Assembly (NCBI GenBank): GCA_021613335.1
Contig: JAJTWR010000057.1
Coordinates: 251,501-315,500 of the forward strand
Source of the DNA: Whitmania pigra
Taxonomy: Eukaryota; Annelida; Clitellata; Hirudinida; Haemopidae
Direction: 5' to 3'
Length of the DNA stretch: 64,000 nucleotides
The translations under genes were made by a program, and so were the position numbers. Every line of letters starts with the position of its first letter. Position 1 is the first letter of the stretch. Under the pieces are notes generated by a model, which was given only the letters and a program-made list of their open reading frames with translations, was not told where the DNA came from and made no database searches. Positions 52,155 to 64,000 of this stretch are shown piece by piece.

Positions 52155-54128
52155 TTAATCGTCCATTTTCAACTTCTTTTTTGGTTGAGTTGTCTCAAAA
52201 GAATCGTCTTGAAGACCGAGAGGATCATGTGAATCGATTAGTTCAGTAAATATTGGGATGTAATAATCCTCACGAGCTGGTGTTTGCATTTCATTCGGCG
52301 AATTAAAACTTTGGAGCAAGGACTCAACCTCACTACACAGGCAAAAAGGATCTGAATTCATTAACCTTTTACTGCCTCCTGAGGTGGCAACAGGAGAATG
52401 ATCAGTTGATAAGAAATCTTTGGATTGATTTCCGGCGCTTGATTTGGAGCTGGAATTGAACTCGAACTTTTGCGTTTCGATAACGTTGTACAGCAACTCT
52501 TTTGTGATGGGGTTTTTAATAGATCTCATAATGGACTGTACCGTTGAGATTTTGTTAGGGTAAGACTTATCAGTCCTCTCCCTCATGAATTTCCACACTT
52601 TTTTGCCAAAATCCCACGAGCATTCGATTATCTTGTTGTTGTACTGACTCAGTTGTGGAGTCACCTCGATAGTTGCAAATGAAGGTTTGAAGCCACCGAC
52701 CATCAAATAACCAACAGAACTGTTGCTCTTACTCGAATCAATAATTAATTTGAAATCGACGGTGTTGAGCTCAGGAGGTTTCCACTTCAAGACTTCGTTA
52801 CACTGACCAAACTTGTAGACGTCATCGAGAGGCTGAAAGATAAGACCGTCTGTTTCGTGCAATAAATTCTTAGAGAAACTGCCATCGAGTAACTTTCGTG
52901 ATTGTTTCGGATCCCAAAAGGGTTTAGAATACACCTCGAAAGGCTCTTTGCGTTTATCCAGCAATCCTTTTTCCATTTGATTTTTCCTCGGTTGGTCAAT
53001 TTCAAGTGAAATGCATTTAAGTCGGATATCAAAATTGGTCTTGCATACTTCCTGTCCTTCAAACCTTATAATGTCGTACACAAGATATCTACCCATTAAG
53101 CATTGGGGATACTTATCAATGACCATTTCTCCATCTAAAAGAGTATCTGTGATGTGCTCATTCGGGGCCTTTCTTCTGGGAAATGTTATGTTGTTGACTC
53201 TATACACAGCCAGATCTCTGTCCAACATGAAAATCTCATTATTCCCTCTGATTAGCATCAAGTATCTTTGTCCATCGGCTTTCCATGTAACTCTGTAATT
53301 TTTCGTCGTCAACATTTTGATGTTTTCAACATTCATGCCTACAGGCTGCGAACCTGGAAAACGACAGTCGTTCCACCCGCAGATTTTGATAACTATTGAT
53401 TGAATTTTTTTGACCAACTTAATGTCTGTTATATTGTCAACGTTTGGAATCATGCCATCCATGAATTTAGTTTTTTTCAATTTAATATAATTGTTTCTGT
53501 GTCTCCCTGCGAATTGCTTATCTCCTTTGTGCCAATCAGGCAGCTGTGGTTTAACGAAATTTTGAGTATTGTTTCCATATCTTATGGATAACTCATTGAG
53601 ATACTCTTCTTTATAAATACCTGGATATCTAGCCTTTGCGAACATATTTACAGATGTTTGGAGGTCAATATTCATTACATTAAAAAGGTAAGACACTATC
53701 ATGAAGCCGGATCTGTTGAAACCGTGTGTGCAATGGACGCATATTATTTTCTGCGGATTATCATTAGTGAAACCGAGAACCACGTGTATAAATTCGTTTA
53801 CTGTTTTCTGGTTTGGACTTTCTTCAAATCCCTTACACGCTATTTTAACATGACGGCATCCGTCGCTCTCGATTTCCTTGATATCGTAGAAGCGATCTGT
53901 ATTGGTAAGGTCGATCACCATGCCAATTGTGCGATTGATACTAGACTGAACTGACCTATTAAGCATTTTCCAGTTGAAACGATTTTCTTCAGGAATCTCG
54001 GCATCGTAATTCTCGTCAAGCATCGTCTTGCACACGATGAACGCATTGGCAATCAGTGAACTTTTCCTTGGACAATTCATCCAGTTATGGGGAATCGAGT
54101 ATTTGCTATTTTGCATGATCTGTTTCAC
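52155..54128 (-). CDS. mRNA capping enzyme, intronless copy 3 (triphosphatase + guanylyltransferase)
   Basis: Same reaction and architecture as copy 1, with a 657-codon intronless ORF. P-loop HCTHGFNRSG at 132-141 (Cys133), motif I TWKADGQRY with Lys283, LLDGEMVID, TDGLIFQP and LKWKPP are all present, followed by the OB-fold segment (ECSWDFGKKVWKFMRERTDKS) and a divergent, Ser-rich tail ending PKKKLKMDD, a likely nuclear signal. The centre (about residues 270-540) is almost identical to copy 1, also at silent sites, while the tails differ strongly. The ATG at 54128 aligns with the first residues of the other copies. Confidence 0.94.
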   Translation of the reverse strand: MKQIMQNSKYSIPHNWMNCPRKSSLIANAFIVCKTMLDENYDAEIPEENRFNWKMLNRSVQSSINRTIGMVIDLTNTDRFYDIKEIESDGCRHVKIACKGFEESPNQKTVNEFIHVVLGFTNDNPQKIICVHCTHGFNRSGFMIVSYLFNVMNIDLQTSVNMFAKARYPGIYKEEYLNELSIRYGNNTQNFVKPQLPDWHKGDKQFAGRHRNNYIKLKKTKFMDGMIPNVDNITDIKLVKKIQSIVIKICGWNDCRFPGSQPVGMNVENIKMLTTKNYRVTWKADGQRYLMLIRGNNEIFMLDRDLAVYRVNNITFPRRKAPNEHITDTLLDGEMVIDKYPQCLMGRYLVYDIIRFEGQEVCKTNFDIRLKCISLEIDQPRKNQMEKGLLDKRKEPFEVYSKPFWDPKQSRKLLDGSFSKNLLHETDGLIFQPLDDVYKFGQCNEVLKWKPPELNTVDFKLIIDSSKSNSSVGYLMVGGFKPSFATIEVTPQLSQYNNKIIECSWDFGKKVWKFMRERTDKSYPNKISTVQSIMRSIKNPITKELLYNVIETQKFEFNSSSKSSAGNQSKDFLSTDHSPVATSGGSKRLMNSDPFCLCSEVESLLQSFNSPNEMQTPAREDYYIPIFTELIDSHDPLGLQDDSFETTQPKKKLKMDD

Positions 54129-55534
54129 GGAAGAATTGTGATAATGTTAGCTAACACTTCATCTCCAGTCGTTTCCATAATTACATTGTCGTTATGTGAC
54201 TTAGAAATTAATTATTAAAAGGTAGCTTCTATAATCTGTTATAATTAATTAAGTAAATTATTCATAATAATAAACTTACTTCGGTTATTGGGAGCCTGAT
54301 ATCCACTCAAAAATATAACCGACACGACTAAAGCGAAATAATAAAAAAGAGACCATATATATAAAAGTAATTAATTTTTGCCAAATAAATTAAAACAGTT
54401 TTATTAGTCCATTTGAAGACGATAATTGTCTAACTATCCTTTTCTAGCAACTCCGAGAAGCATCACTTAAAAGAAAACAATATTCCGTGTCGCCACATTC
54501 GCAGCCACCACCGCTACTACCACACATGGCCCGCCATCTTCAGCCGCAGCTTCCTTATTAGGTTTATCTTCTTCACTCAGCCTGTCCTTAAAGCATTAAC
54601 TTTGACAGAACCCACAAGAATTCGCATCGTTTACATTCCACATCCATCCGTCGAAGCAAGTTCAGTTTTATTAACTCAGAATCGAAGGATAGAATAAAAT
54701 GTGCCAAAGCTAAAAGAGCAACCAAGAACTGTTTTTAAAATTGAAATGAAACGAAAAACTTTTGATCGGCACGTAATGCAATCTCGTCGAATTGAAATGG
54801 CGACAAATTTCAAACCAGCGAAAACAATCCTCGGCCAACCGGGGTACCATGCTGTCGGAGACTCGACCAAGGAGACATGGGTAGGCACCACAGGGCAGAC
54901 CGAATTGACGAGTTAAGTCCGAAATTCGAAGACATGCTCGTTCAATCGAGTTATAACTCATTGTTCTCAAAGTTAAAAAAGCCAAGCCGATGACGCGAGG
55001 GGCGACAAAAAACGACAACGAAAACTACAACAACGACAGCGGCGGCAACAAGAAGAAAACACTGACATGGAACGGATTCATTGTGGTCCAACGAAATACA
55101 AGCTAAGAAACGGCGGGAGGAATCGAAATCGTTATCATCACCGAACCACTCTTGACTCAAGTTGAAGATTCTCATCCATCCAGACACAAGGCTGAGGTAT
55201 TCCTGCTGGTGATGAACAGCATCCTCCTCCGACAAGCTTAACTTCACACTCACTCCATCATCGTCATCATGTAGTCATCATCATCGTCATCGTCATCACA
55301 TGAGAGATTGAAGGCAACCTGAAGCTAACGGTTCAAAGCACAAAGTACGTTGAAGATGGATATTCGATGGAACTTGGTCACTATTATCCTCGTCGTCATC
55401 ATCATCATCATCATCGTCATCATCGTCGTCAGCAGCCCATTGAAAATGACAGAAAATACTCGCTAAAAACCAGCAACTCTTTGTTTCAGAATAAAATAAA
55501 CAACTTCAACAACAATCAGCAAACCATCATAGTG

Positions 55535-55566
<32 letters not shown>

Positions 55567-55774
55567 TGCAATCATTTGTTTGAAGAGAACTAAACTAATG
55601 GCAGTTAATGAACTCGAAAACATCGCAAATTGAAGGACCAATCAGCATCGAACAAGATGTTACTGTGACAATCACATGTTTCCACAATATCAGGTAATCT
55701 CAATCAAGAACCGCCATGCAGACGATCGGCATTTTATCGGTTGCTCCTCTCGTCTGCTTATTTCTCCCTCTCTC
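54129..55774. other. Spacer between capping cluster and protein 4.1 gene
   Basis: No gene supported. The ORF at 54701-54916 (+) lacks motifs. (CAT/CGT)n tracts lie at 55265-55300, 55378-55430 and 55536-55566. It includes the 3' UTR of the protein 4.1 gene. Confidence 0.5.
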
Positions 55775-58700
55775 TCACTTCCTGTCCGACCTCTCCGTCT
55801 GGATCTCGATCTTCTCCACTGAAAGGTCAGGGTTCATATCCGTGACGGCAAAGATGGCGTCGTGGAGAGCCTAAGAAGTGGATGTAGGTGTGAAAATTAT
55901 AATTTGTCATCATATCGTCGCAAGGTTTATTTGTTCCAAGGACTCAGTAAATAAACAATAAAATGATAAATAGCAGTGAAAATTGATGAAGATTGTGGCA
56001 ATAAATTAACAAAGCACATCATGAAGAATTCCAACAAGAATGCTTAAATACTTTATCAATTTTACTATTTAATAATAATAATAATAATAATAATGAAATT
56101 ATAATATTATGAAATACAAACCTTGTCATGATCATAGTCATCCTCAGCGGATGTGATGAGTGTCTTCTTCTCTATTCTTGTTTCAATCACTCCATCCTTC
56201 TCCACCTTGTGCTGGAATGAAACAACATCGTGAAATGCATTTCATTCATTCATTTGTGAAAGTGAAGGCACAGGTAATTTATTTAGAAATAAATAATTGA
56301 GAAATTGTTGTAATAATGGTTTATTATTAATATTACAAATTCATTATCTAATTTCATTGCTAATCAAACTACATTTAGTAAATAACAGATAAATAACTCA
56401 ACCATGCCAACAAAATAACGTCCATCGATTACATATGATCGACCCCATGACATTGACCGAGAACCAGATACACCTACCTCAGTGACCATGACCCCATCTA
56501 CACCTCGGTAAGTCCTAGTGGTGGTCTTGCTGGTCGTGCTGCTGGTGTACTGACCTCCGAACTTGTCCCTGCCAGCCGCACTGCCACCCTTCATCATGAA
56601 GTGGTCCTCCTGGTATGGAGGCAGGTCTTCATCTTCGTGATCTCCATTCTATTTTAATATTTAAATAAAAAATAATAATTTCACTTTAATTTTGTAAAAT
56701 GTAGAACATTTGCACACATACATTACAATTTCATATTTGCTTGCTAATTAGAAATAGATTATGTATTAATTATTCACTAGTAAGTAATTGTGAAAGTAAC
56801 AGAATATAATCACATTATATTTGCATGTGACCAGGTTTAGATTAGCAATTTCACATATTAAGCAGAAATGTTAATAATTTGTTGAAATATTAAATATTAA
56901 CATATTAGAACAACTCAACAAACTGAATGAACTTTTGTTAATCGAGTGTTAATCATTCGAAGGAACGAAGATGAAGTGAGAAAAATGATTAATTTAACAA
57001 AAATCAGTAAAAAGACATTTCACTGGATCTCAGAACAATTTCAAAATCGAGGTTCAATGAGACTATGCAAATATGTATTAGGCATAATAAATAAGTATTA
57101 GGCAGTCCTGAAACATCATCATCATTCATGACAATCACGGTAGCCTTTCAAGTCATTGTTATGCAAAGCAAACACAGGCTGAGCCAGAGCAATGTAGGTG
57201 TTCAGCAGGTGTAAGACACCTGTATTACTCAGAATTGAACTATGTTAATGTCTATTAAAACTCCAATCACTCAGATTATGTTCAAATGAATTTCTTAGAA
57301 ACATTTGAAAGGCCCCATCACCAGCAATTAGAAAGAATCAGAACATTGAATGTCTAAATGCATGCCATTGATTTTTTAATCAGAATTTTAGACTTTAGTC
57401 ACAAATTAATGCTCAGAAATTGTTAAAATTTAAAACAACAGGTACACATGTGAATCTCCAATAAAAAACCCCATGCATGATCAAGTGGTAATGACAAATC
57501 TGTTATTATGTTAAAGGTCAGGATTATTTACAGCAAAGCAAGTTCAGTTAGCTATAAATAATTTGTCAAGCATTAATTTATTATCACTCAACAACCATGT
57601 TTCCTTTTGCATTTTTTGGCTTCTCCAGCACAGGAGGTCCGGTCTTTCTGCCATTGATTGAACTTCCATCCTAATTTTAAGCGATTGGAGATTATTTTTA
57701 GAAGCTGCGCTTTGCCTTTGAGTGATTGGTCGATTGAGATAGGTTGATAACAACCCACTATCACATACCACAATTTCATTAAAATCTCAAAAATTAAAAC
57801 ATCTCCATTACAGCCCTCTCACAAAATTCTGCTGGAATTTAGCTATCCCAACAATGTAAGTTCTGAAAAGTTCTTACAAAACAAAATTCTTCTTAACTCG
57901 GAGAAAAAAGCAAAAACTGTAAGCTTGAATAATTCAACTAAATCAATTAAAGACTTAAACCACGTTTAACCCCTTAATTGATTTGTAAAAATTAAAGAAT
58001 GGCAATATAACAACAATAGTAATAATAACATTAATAATAATTATAATAGTAATAATAATTTATGATCACTCCCACTATGTAACTATCAACGCACTCACCG
58101 TTCCATAGGGTCCTTCCAGCCCACCCCTGCTACTGGGTATGGGGTTTCCAAACTGATCGAACCTCGATTCTTGGCCTGAATATCCACCGGGTCCCAACTG
58201 ACGCGAGTAACTGGCAGAAGAATAGTTCGGTCCTTGGAATGAAATGGATCCATCCTGCATGGAAAACGTGACTTGGTAGTGACATGGTTTTCAATAGATT
58301 TAAGGGTGAACCAAATAATGTGAACATGTCCATTATGGCCATTAATGTGGTGGTAATGATTATAAGATTAGATGATGTTCAACCATAATCATTAACTTAA
58401 GATAGGCTTGAAAGATAAAAAACACAAAAACATGTAATTTAATTTTTATAAAATGTTGAATATAAATTACAGCCCACACTGTAATTAAATCAGTGAGAGA
58501 ATTAACCAATCTTGAAATTAATAAAAATCTCTTCAGTATGTAATCATCACTATAAACACCATCATCACCATCATCACCAGACCCTCACATATTGTTGGTC
58601 GGAAACACTCAGGTTTCTGTCATCTTCACTCGAAGGCAGGGGAACTTTGTTCTTCCTGATGCTCTTGATGTCCAGCGTGGTTGTTGTGTGCGAGTCTCCT

Positions 58701-60902
58701 GGCACTATCACCTCCTCCACTCTGTCAGTGCTGTAGCTCGGTCCTTTAAAAGTAAATTGAGTTTCAAACGGTCACATTGCGTTCGAACACGTGCTGCACA
58801 AGAACATGCAATATTTCTACAACAAACAACCAGGAGGTAACAATAGAACATAAAACAGGTTAAATGACTAAGTATGAACACTTAATATCAAATATCACAC
58901 AAAGAGAGAGAATCAACCATTCACAAGTAACGGCTTGTTACACAAAAATAAAAAAAATTTTCGCTCGACCGAACAAACTACCGAGATGCTTTAAAACTGC
59001 AAATGAAAGCGACCTCACACCTGTAAACGAGTCTCAACAATGAAAAGACATCACCACGTACAACATTCTGAAGAACAAGCAACAAACAGTTGGAACAAAA
59101 AACTTGGAAGGAGGAATAATTTTTAAAATGTTATAAATAAATAAGGACACGCAAGGTTTGAGACATGCACTACGCATTTTGAGACGTGCATGCAACAATT
59201 GCAATGAAATCTATCTATGCTTCGTTCACTCGAGCAGCAAACACCGGCTTCAAAAGTGATGACATGAATATTCATGCTGATTAGGAATCAACCAATCAGA
59301 ATTAGATCCCTTCACCAACTTCGATAAAGTGTTATAAATAAAGAAAACAAAAAGATATTATTCTGATCAACTCTTAATGACTCCTACTCAAATCTGAGGA
59401 AAAATTAAAAGCAAAAAGTAAGTCTTCAAGCTCCTTAGTGGCTGAAGATTTCAAACAAGCAACTTTGGACTTATTATCAACTATGCCATTTCCTATCATT
59501 AATATCTCTGCTTAATTATCTGCTGATAATGCTTTCTTTTGGATTTCAAGATTGGCTTGAGGTTACAACTTTCTGGATTAGAACCCAAAACCCAAACGTA
59601 AACATCACGTGACCACTGTGATTTCAGAGGGAGCTGATAAGCCACAAACGGTCGGGTGATTGGGGTGTTAAGGGACAAACCAGGTAAACAGCCAAACAGG
59701 GAACAAAACATAAACTAAAAACAATTCATCTCAGACCAACACACGTAACGTTCGTTACCATCAAAAAAATTTCTTCTTTCTAAAGTATTTCCTAGTTAAA
59801 AAAAAATTAAATTCAAGAAATTAACTCTTAAGAATCAATTTCTACTTGTTTTCATCACCTACTTCAAACATGTCATAAAATGGGGAGACAATAAATTGTT
59901 GGTATTTTGTTGTTAACTATTCTTTCATTTTAACATTTTTTAAGATAACAATTACAACAACAAATTCAAGAATAATACTTAATTAATAATATAACAATAA
60001 CTGAATATTAATAAAATACCAGGTAATTAATAAATTAAATAAGGCACTAAATCATTAAAACCAGATTTCATTCTCACCGCTCGTATCGTAATTTTTCCAG
60101 TTTCCTGCATACTTGCGACTGGCAGCTCTGTCGATGGTGGGAGTTTTCCTCTCGATATGCGAAGCATCGTTTCTCGTCTGGAACTGAGTCCTGCCTGAGT
60201 ACCTGAACTTTGACCCGAACAAGGGGAACACGGCTCTCTTCGGAGACTCTGCCTCCTTCAGTCTAACGAAGGTTGTTATAAATGTGAGTAAACACTGACA
60301 ATAGCAACAATAACAGGAGTATTATCAACAACTTTGTTGCTAGCTTATGTTTACATTGTGTATGTGTTGCCTAGCAACATCAGCAACTAATCCAACTAAC
60401 ACTAACAATAAACAGCTTAAAGTCCTTGAATTACCTGAAGAAAGAATGTTGTTCAACAGCCACCTTCCACAGTCTCTTAGCCATCGTGTAGTTGGCCAGC
60501 TTGTATGTCAGATTGGTGGCTTGCTTTTCATTCTATCGATTGATGAAGTGGATCAATTGAATAAATTAATTGATTAAGAAAATTGTAATCAATAACTGAA
60601 GTTTGTATCTGTTGTAAATGTTGAGAAAAATGTTGATTACTTAGAAGTGCTAGCCAATGCAGCCTGCCAGACTAAACAAGCCTTTAGTTTGATTATCTTA
60701 ACAAAAGCTTTTATTTATATACTAATCAAATAAGTTTATGCTTAAGTATCTAAAGTTATAAAATTACAGTGCTGTAATTATAAATCAACATTATCATCAC
60801 CTTAGCACTGATATTATGTGATGCCATTTAAAAAAAAGTACAAGATAATTTAAAATAACATAATAAGAATTTAATAAGAACAACAGCAATTAATTAATAA
60901 AA

Positions 60903-60936
<34 letters not shown>

Positions 60937-63449
60937 TAAGAAAATATGATTCCACTGGACAAGTTTCAGATATCTGACCTCTCCTGGTCTGTTCTTGATG
61001 TAGAAGAAGTTGCGCTTGTATGCAAATTTCAGTATCTTTGCCCACGGAAACCTGTGGATTCTCAGTTTCTCCTTGTAAATGCTGAGACCAGCTGAACTTA
61101 CTCCAACCATCACGTCGTAATCGTCCTTGTCCTGAGGTATTTGGAGTCTCAAGTCAATGCCATTAATAACGATAATATTTATTAGCACAATGTGTTATTT
61201 AATATGATCACAAAGGATGCCATCCATCCCTGTAACAATACAAAGTGTGTAAGGACAGAAAGTGCCATGTCCTGAGAGAGCTTTGTGGCTGTGCAATGTC
61301 AGAATTAACATTACTCTTGTGACTTAATCTTAGATTTGTTTTATATATTATTTGCTTTCCCTCAACAAAATAGATATTAAAATTCGAAATAAATTTCTAG
61401 CACAAATTTACAATGACCTATGAAACTCGGAATGACATGATAGACTGATTAGACAGACCAATGACCTTATAATTGCCATTTCAACCAACCTTGGCTCTGT
61501 GCAGGTCAACTCCATAGAGTGCCATCAACTTGGCATTGTCCAGATAGGTCAACTCTGCATCAGCAGGGGTCAGTCCTCTGAAACAATGAAAGCAACATTA
61601 TATTATATAGCAACGATATTATTATCAATGAACTCAAATAAAAACGGCAATAATAACTAGATAGTGATAATTAACTTAAACAATTACTTATGTTATTCTG
61701 AAAAGCTTTTATAAATCACAAAAGGTTTATATTTGCTAGTAACACGTTGTTACTTCCATTGCATGTAATAATTTATTAATTGTTATTAATTGTCAACACA
61801 TATTTTTTTAAACCAACAACTTTTAGCATACAAAGTGCACAGACAATTCATTAGCGATGCTCATGCACAAACCCACCACAACAAAGCCAAGAACACATCC
61901 ATCACAAAGTTCCAAATTAATATGCTCCAATAAATTCTAGGCTTCTCTTCTTCTGCAAGTACATTTAGCAATGCCATCCAGCCCTAATGTTGGAAGAAAT
62001 ATTGAGTTGGAATCCAGGATTAGGATTGCATCTACGCAGTAATGCCTCCCCAAAGAAATGTTTCTAATAAATATTCCGAGCAAATATGCGAAGAATGGAA
62101 AGTTTTTGAAGCTGCGCTAATTTTACATTTGTCAACATTTTGATGTCAAGAATGACATCGAGGAGGACTGCTTATGAATGGAACTCAACAGGACCGTTGA
62201 TGTCATTGGGAAAGGAAATTGTTTCTTGACATTTTACTTCAGCTGGATGACTATCAATTCATTATTATTGCCCTCACTTTTAATAAATTCCTTTTTGATT
62301 ATAGTTATAATGTTTTGTTTTCATCAGATAAAAATATTTTGTAGATATTCACACTAAATATTTACGTAAATTCTAATTATTTAAATAATTTTAAAAGCAA
62401 TTTTTTAATGAAAGGTACTAATGTTATCTGCTGCAGTTAACACAAGAACATTACCAGGAATGTTATTGGAGTTAAAAGAATACAAATGAAATTATAATTA
62501 CTATTACTATTATTACTATGATTCTTGTTATTATCATTATTATTTTCATCCGTGAAGATATTCAAACAGGCTCCAGATAAAGATCTTATCTCCTGAAGCA
62601 TTCCAGAAAAACTTCCATGCGTGACATTAAAAGTTGCAAGACCAGCAGCCCTTAAACCATCTGTTTTGAATTTCAAACAGGTTTAATTAAAACACATTTT
62701 CAATCAATTCAACTTTTTATGGTGCACATTGTTGTATCTAAATTGTCAGAACCAATGGTCAGACACAACAGTTACCTCCCATAAGGACTCATCATGACTA
62801 ATCATCAACATCATCCAGTTATTAAAAGGACATTCACTTTATATTCATATTCCCACCAACAAACACACGTACACAGAGTCTCAAAGAAAATGCTGGAAAC
62901 AATTAAACGAAACAATCTCAAGCTCTATCCTGAAATACTTTGCCTCAAACAATTGAAGAGATAAACAGAAAAATTGATTGATAGATGGAGGAATGAATGA
63001 GTGAGATAAGGCAGACAAATTTATCAATGATGGATAAATACCTGTGAGTCTTGTGGAGTTCGCAAATCTTCTCCAGCATCTCGTCAGACTGGTTTGGGGC
63101 ATAGGGCGCTGACTCCTTGAGGTACTGAATGCCCATACCCAGCTCTTCGGCATCATAGTCCCCAAACTCTGACTGTGCGGCCAGTGAACCGAGGAGACAG
63201 TGGGTCATAAAGGAGCAAGGAAGTCTAAAATTTATTTTTTTCAATAATTAATTCATTTAATCGCCACTGGGGCAAAATAGGTGATAATACTTTTTCCCTA
63301 CTAATTATTATTTTTATTATAAGTGTAGCTATTATTATTGCTATTATTAATAAATATCAAAGTTAATAGTTAATAGATGAAGACCAGTTAATGGGCGTAC
63401 TCACTTTCCTGTGTAAACATCTGTTCTCACTTGCAGGAACAGTTGGTAC
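55775..63449 (-). CDS. Protein 4.1 / coracle-type FERM protein (5' end off window)
   Basis: Membrane-skeleton adaptor linking spectrin-actin to membrane proteins, a septate-junction component in invertebrates. Eleven phase-consistent minus-strand exons: 63405-63449, 63042-63224, 61490-61577, 60979-61131, 60435-60532, 60078-60262, 58589-58743, 58099-58254, 56478-56648, 56122-56211, 55775-55870. FERM F2: [24 protein letters not shown] and [18 protein letters not shown]3: [43 protein letters not shown], then [17 protein letters not shown]-adjacent: [18 protein letters not shown]. The C-terminal 4.1 domain is spread over the last three exons ([30 protein letters not shown]...[11 protein letters not shown]), ending in TGA at 55775-55777. 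No classical spectrin-actin-binding domain was recognised between them, and the variable linker is Gly/Tyr/Ser-rich. The FERM F1 lobe and start codon lie beyond 64000. Confidence 0.93.
57577..57670 (-). CDS. Possible alternative terminal exon of the protein 4.1 gene with poly(A) signal
   Basis: In the intron between exons 56478-56648 and 58099-58254, an ATTAG acceptor precedes a 28-codon frame (57584-57670) in the required phase 0, beginning [18 protein letters not shown] and ending at TGA. AATAAA (57577-57582) starts two bases after the stop. Used as a last exon it would give an isoform lacking the C-terminal 4.1 domain. Confidence 0.4.
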
Positions 63450-64000
63450 CTGCAGAATGGATGACATAGGATGAGTGACACATTTAGGCATTAGAATTGC
63501 AATCAAAAGTCATTTGCTAATTATTATTAGCACTGGCATTTATTGATTCAATAGTAATCATATAATAATAATAATAATATACAATAACAGTTAGAGTGAT
63601 GATAAAACATACATTCTACTTCATGTTACTTCAATAAAATATTGAAATCAGAGAGCAAGAGTTAAAAGACATCACATTTCTTAGTGTGGACTCAAAACAA
63701 ATGTCCTTTTAGCTAAAAAAGATTACATTTATACACCGTAATCTGCCTTATCACCTGTAAGCTGCCTTATCACCGGCTTTACAAATAGAAGATAAACACA
63801 AACCAATGAAATTAACCAAGTTGATAATCCACAAATCAGGTATTACTAAGTTTCAAGTGCTAAAGGGTCATTTTATTATGGTTTGCATTGGTTTGAGTTG
63901 GTGACTAAAAATAATGTTTATGCTGATGAATAAACTGGTTGAATATCCGGAAATTCTATAGTACGTATCAATAACTTGATAGGTTGGCAACTATGGGCCT
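63450..64000. other. Intron of the protein 4.1 gene
   Basis: Upstream of the 45-bp exon at 63405-63449. No exon encoding the FERM F1 lobe was recognised before the window edge. A short (AAT)n lies at 63561-63580. Confidence 0.6.

Noticed and set aside
46262..54128. Viral or transposon origin of the capping cluster
   Set aside because: The phosphatase-type triphosphatase fused to the transferase is the animal arrangement; no viral structural genes, transposase, terminal repeats or integrase lie nearby.
54701..54916. 71-codon ORF (+) upstream of the capping cluster
   Set aside because: No recognisable domain, an antisense ORF of similar length overlaps it, and no splice or poly(A) context supports it.

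Overview
This is animal nuclear DNA. Genes are split by GT-AG introns, the DNA is AT-rich, microsatellites are very long, and the proteins are clearly metazoan: an R-spondin, a DM-domain factor, a protein 4.1 with FERM and C-terminal domains, ATP6AP2 and metazoan-type mRNA capping enzymes. Short introns, short 3' ends and very long (CCAT)n and (TAA)n arrays would fit a spiralian invertebrate such as an annelid or mollusc. That placement is inference only.

Layout. 0-1 kb: 3' end of an unidentified acidic protein gene (+). 1.7-4.2 kb: ATP6AP2, the (pro)renin receptor and V-ATPase accessory subunit, eight exons (+). 5-9.5 kb: two ribosomal protein L13 genes in tandem (-); the right one is canonical, the left one is divergent with an added lysine-rich tail. 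11.9-15.0 kb: a seven-exon gene of unknown function with an FG-GAP/VCBS-like repeat (-). A possible small membrane-protein gene diverges from it at 15.3 kb (+). 15.9-21.3 kb: AT-rich, microsatellite-rich spacer. 21.6-24.8 kb: a two-exon DM-domain (dmrt) transcription factor (+). 24.8-39 kb: a long spacer dominated by (CAT)n, (TTA)n, (AAC)n, (TAA)n and (CCAT)n arrays. 39.0-43.0 kb: an R-spondin gene, three coding exons (-). 46.3-54.1 kb: three tandem intronless mRNA capping-enzyme genes (-), the middle one lacking the guanylyltransferase active site. 55.8-63.4 kb: the 3' eleven exons of a protein 4.1/coracle-type gene (-), whose 5' end lies beyond the right edge.

The genes do not form one pathway. 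The most notable local biology is duplication with divergence (L13 pair, capping-enzyme trio) and an R-spondin in which residues equivalent to known LGR-contact positions are replaced by arginines. Exon boundaries were read by eye from reading frame, GT-AG sites and phase. No database search or transcript evidence was available, so all homology calls rest on recognised motifs.
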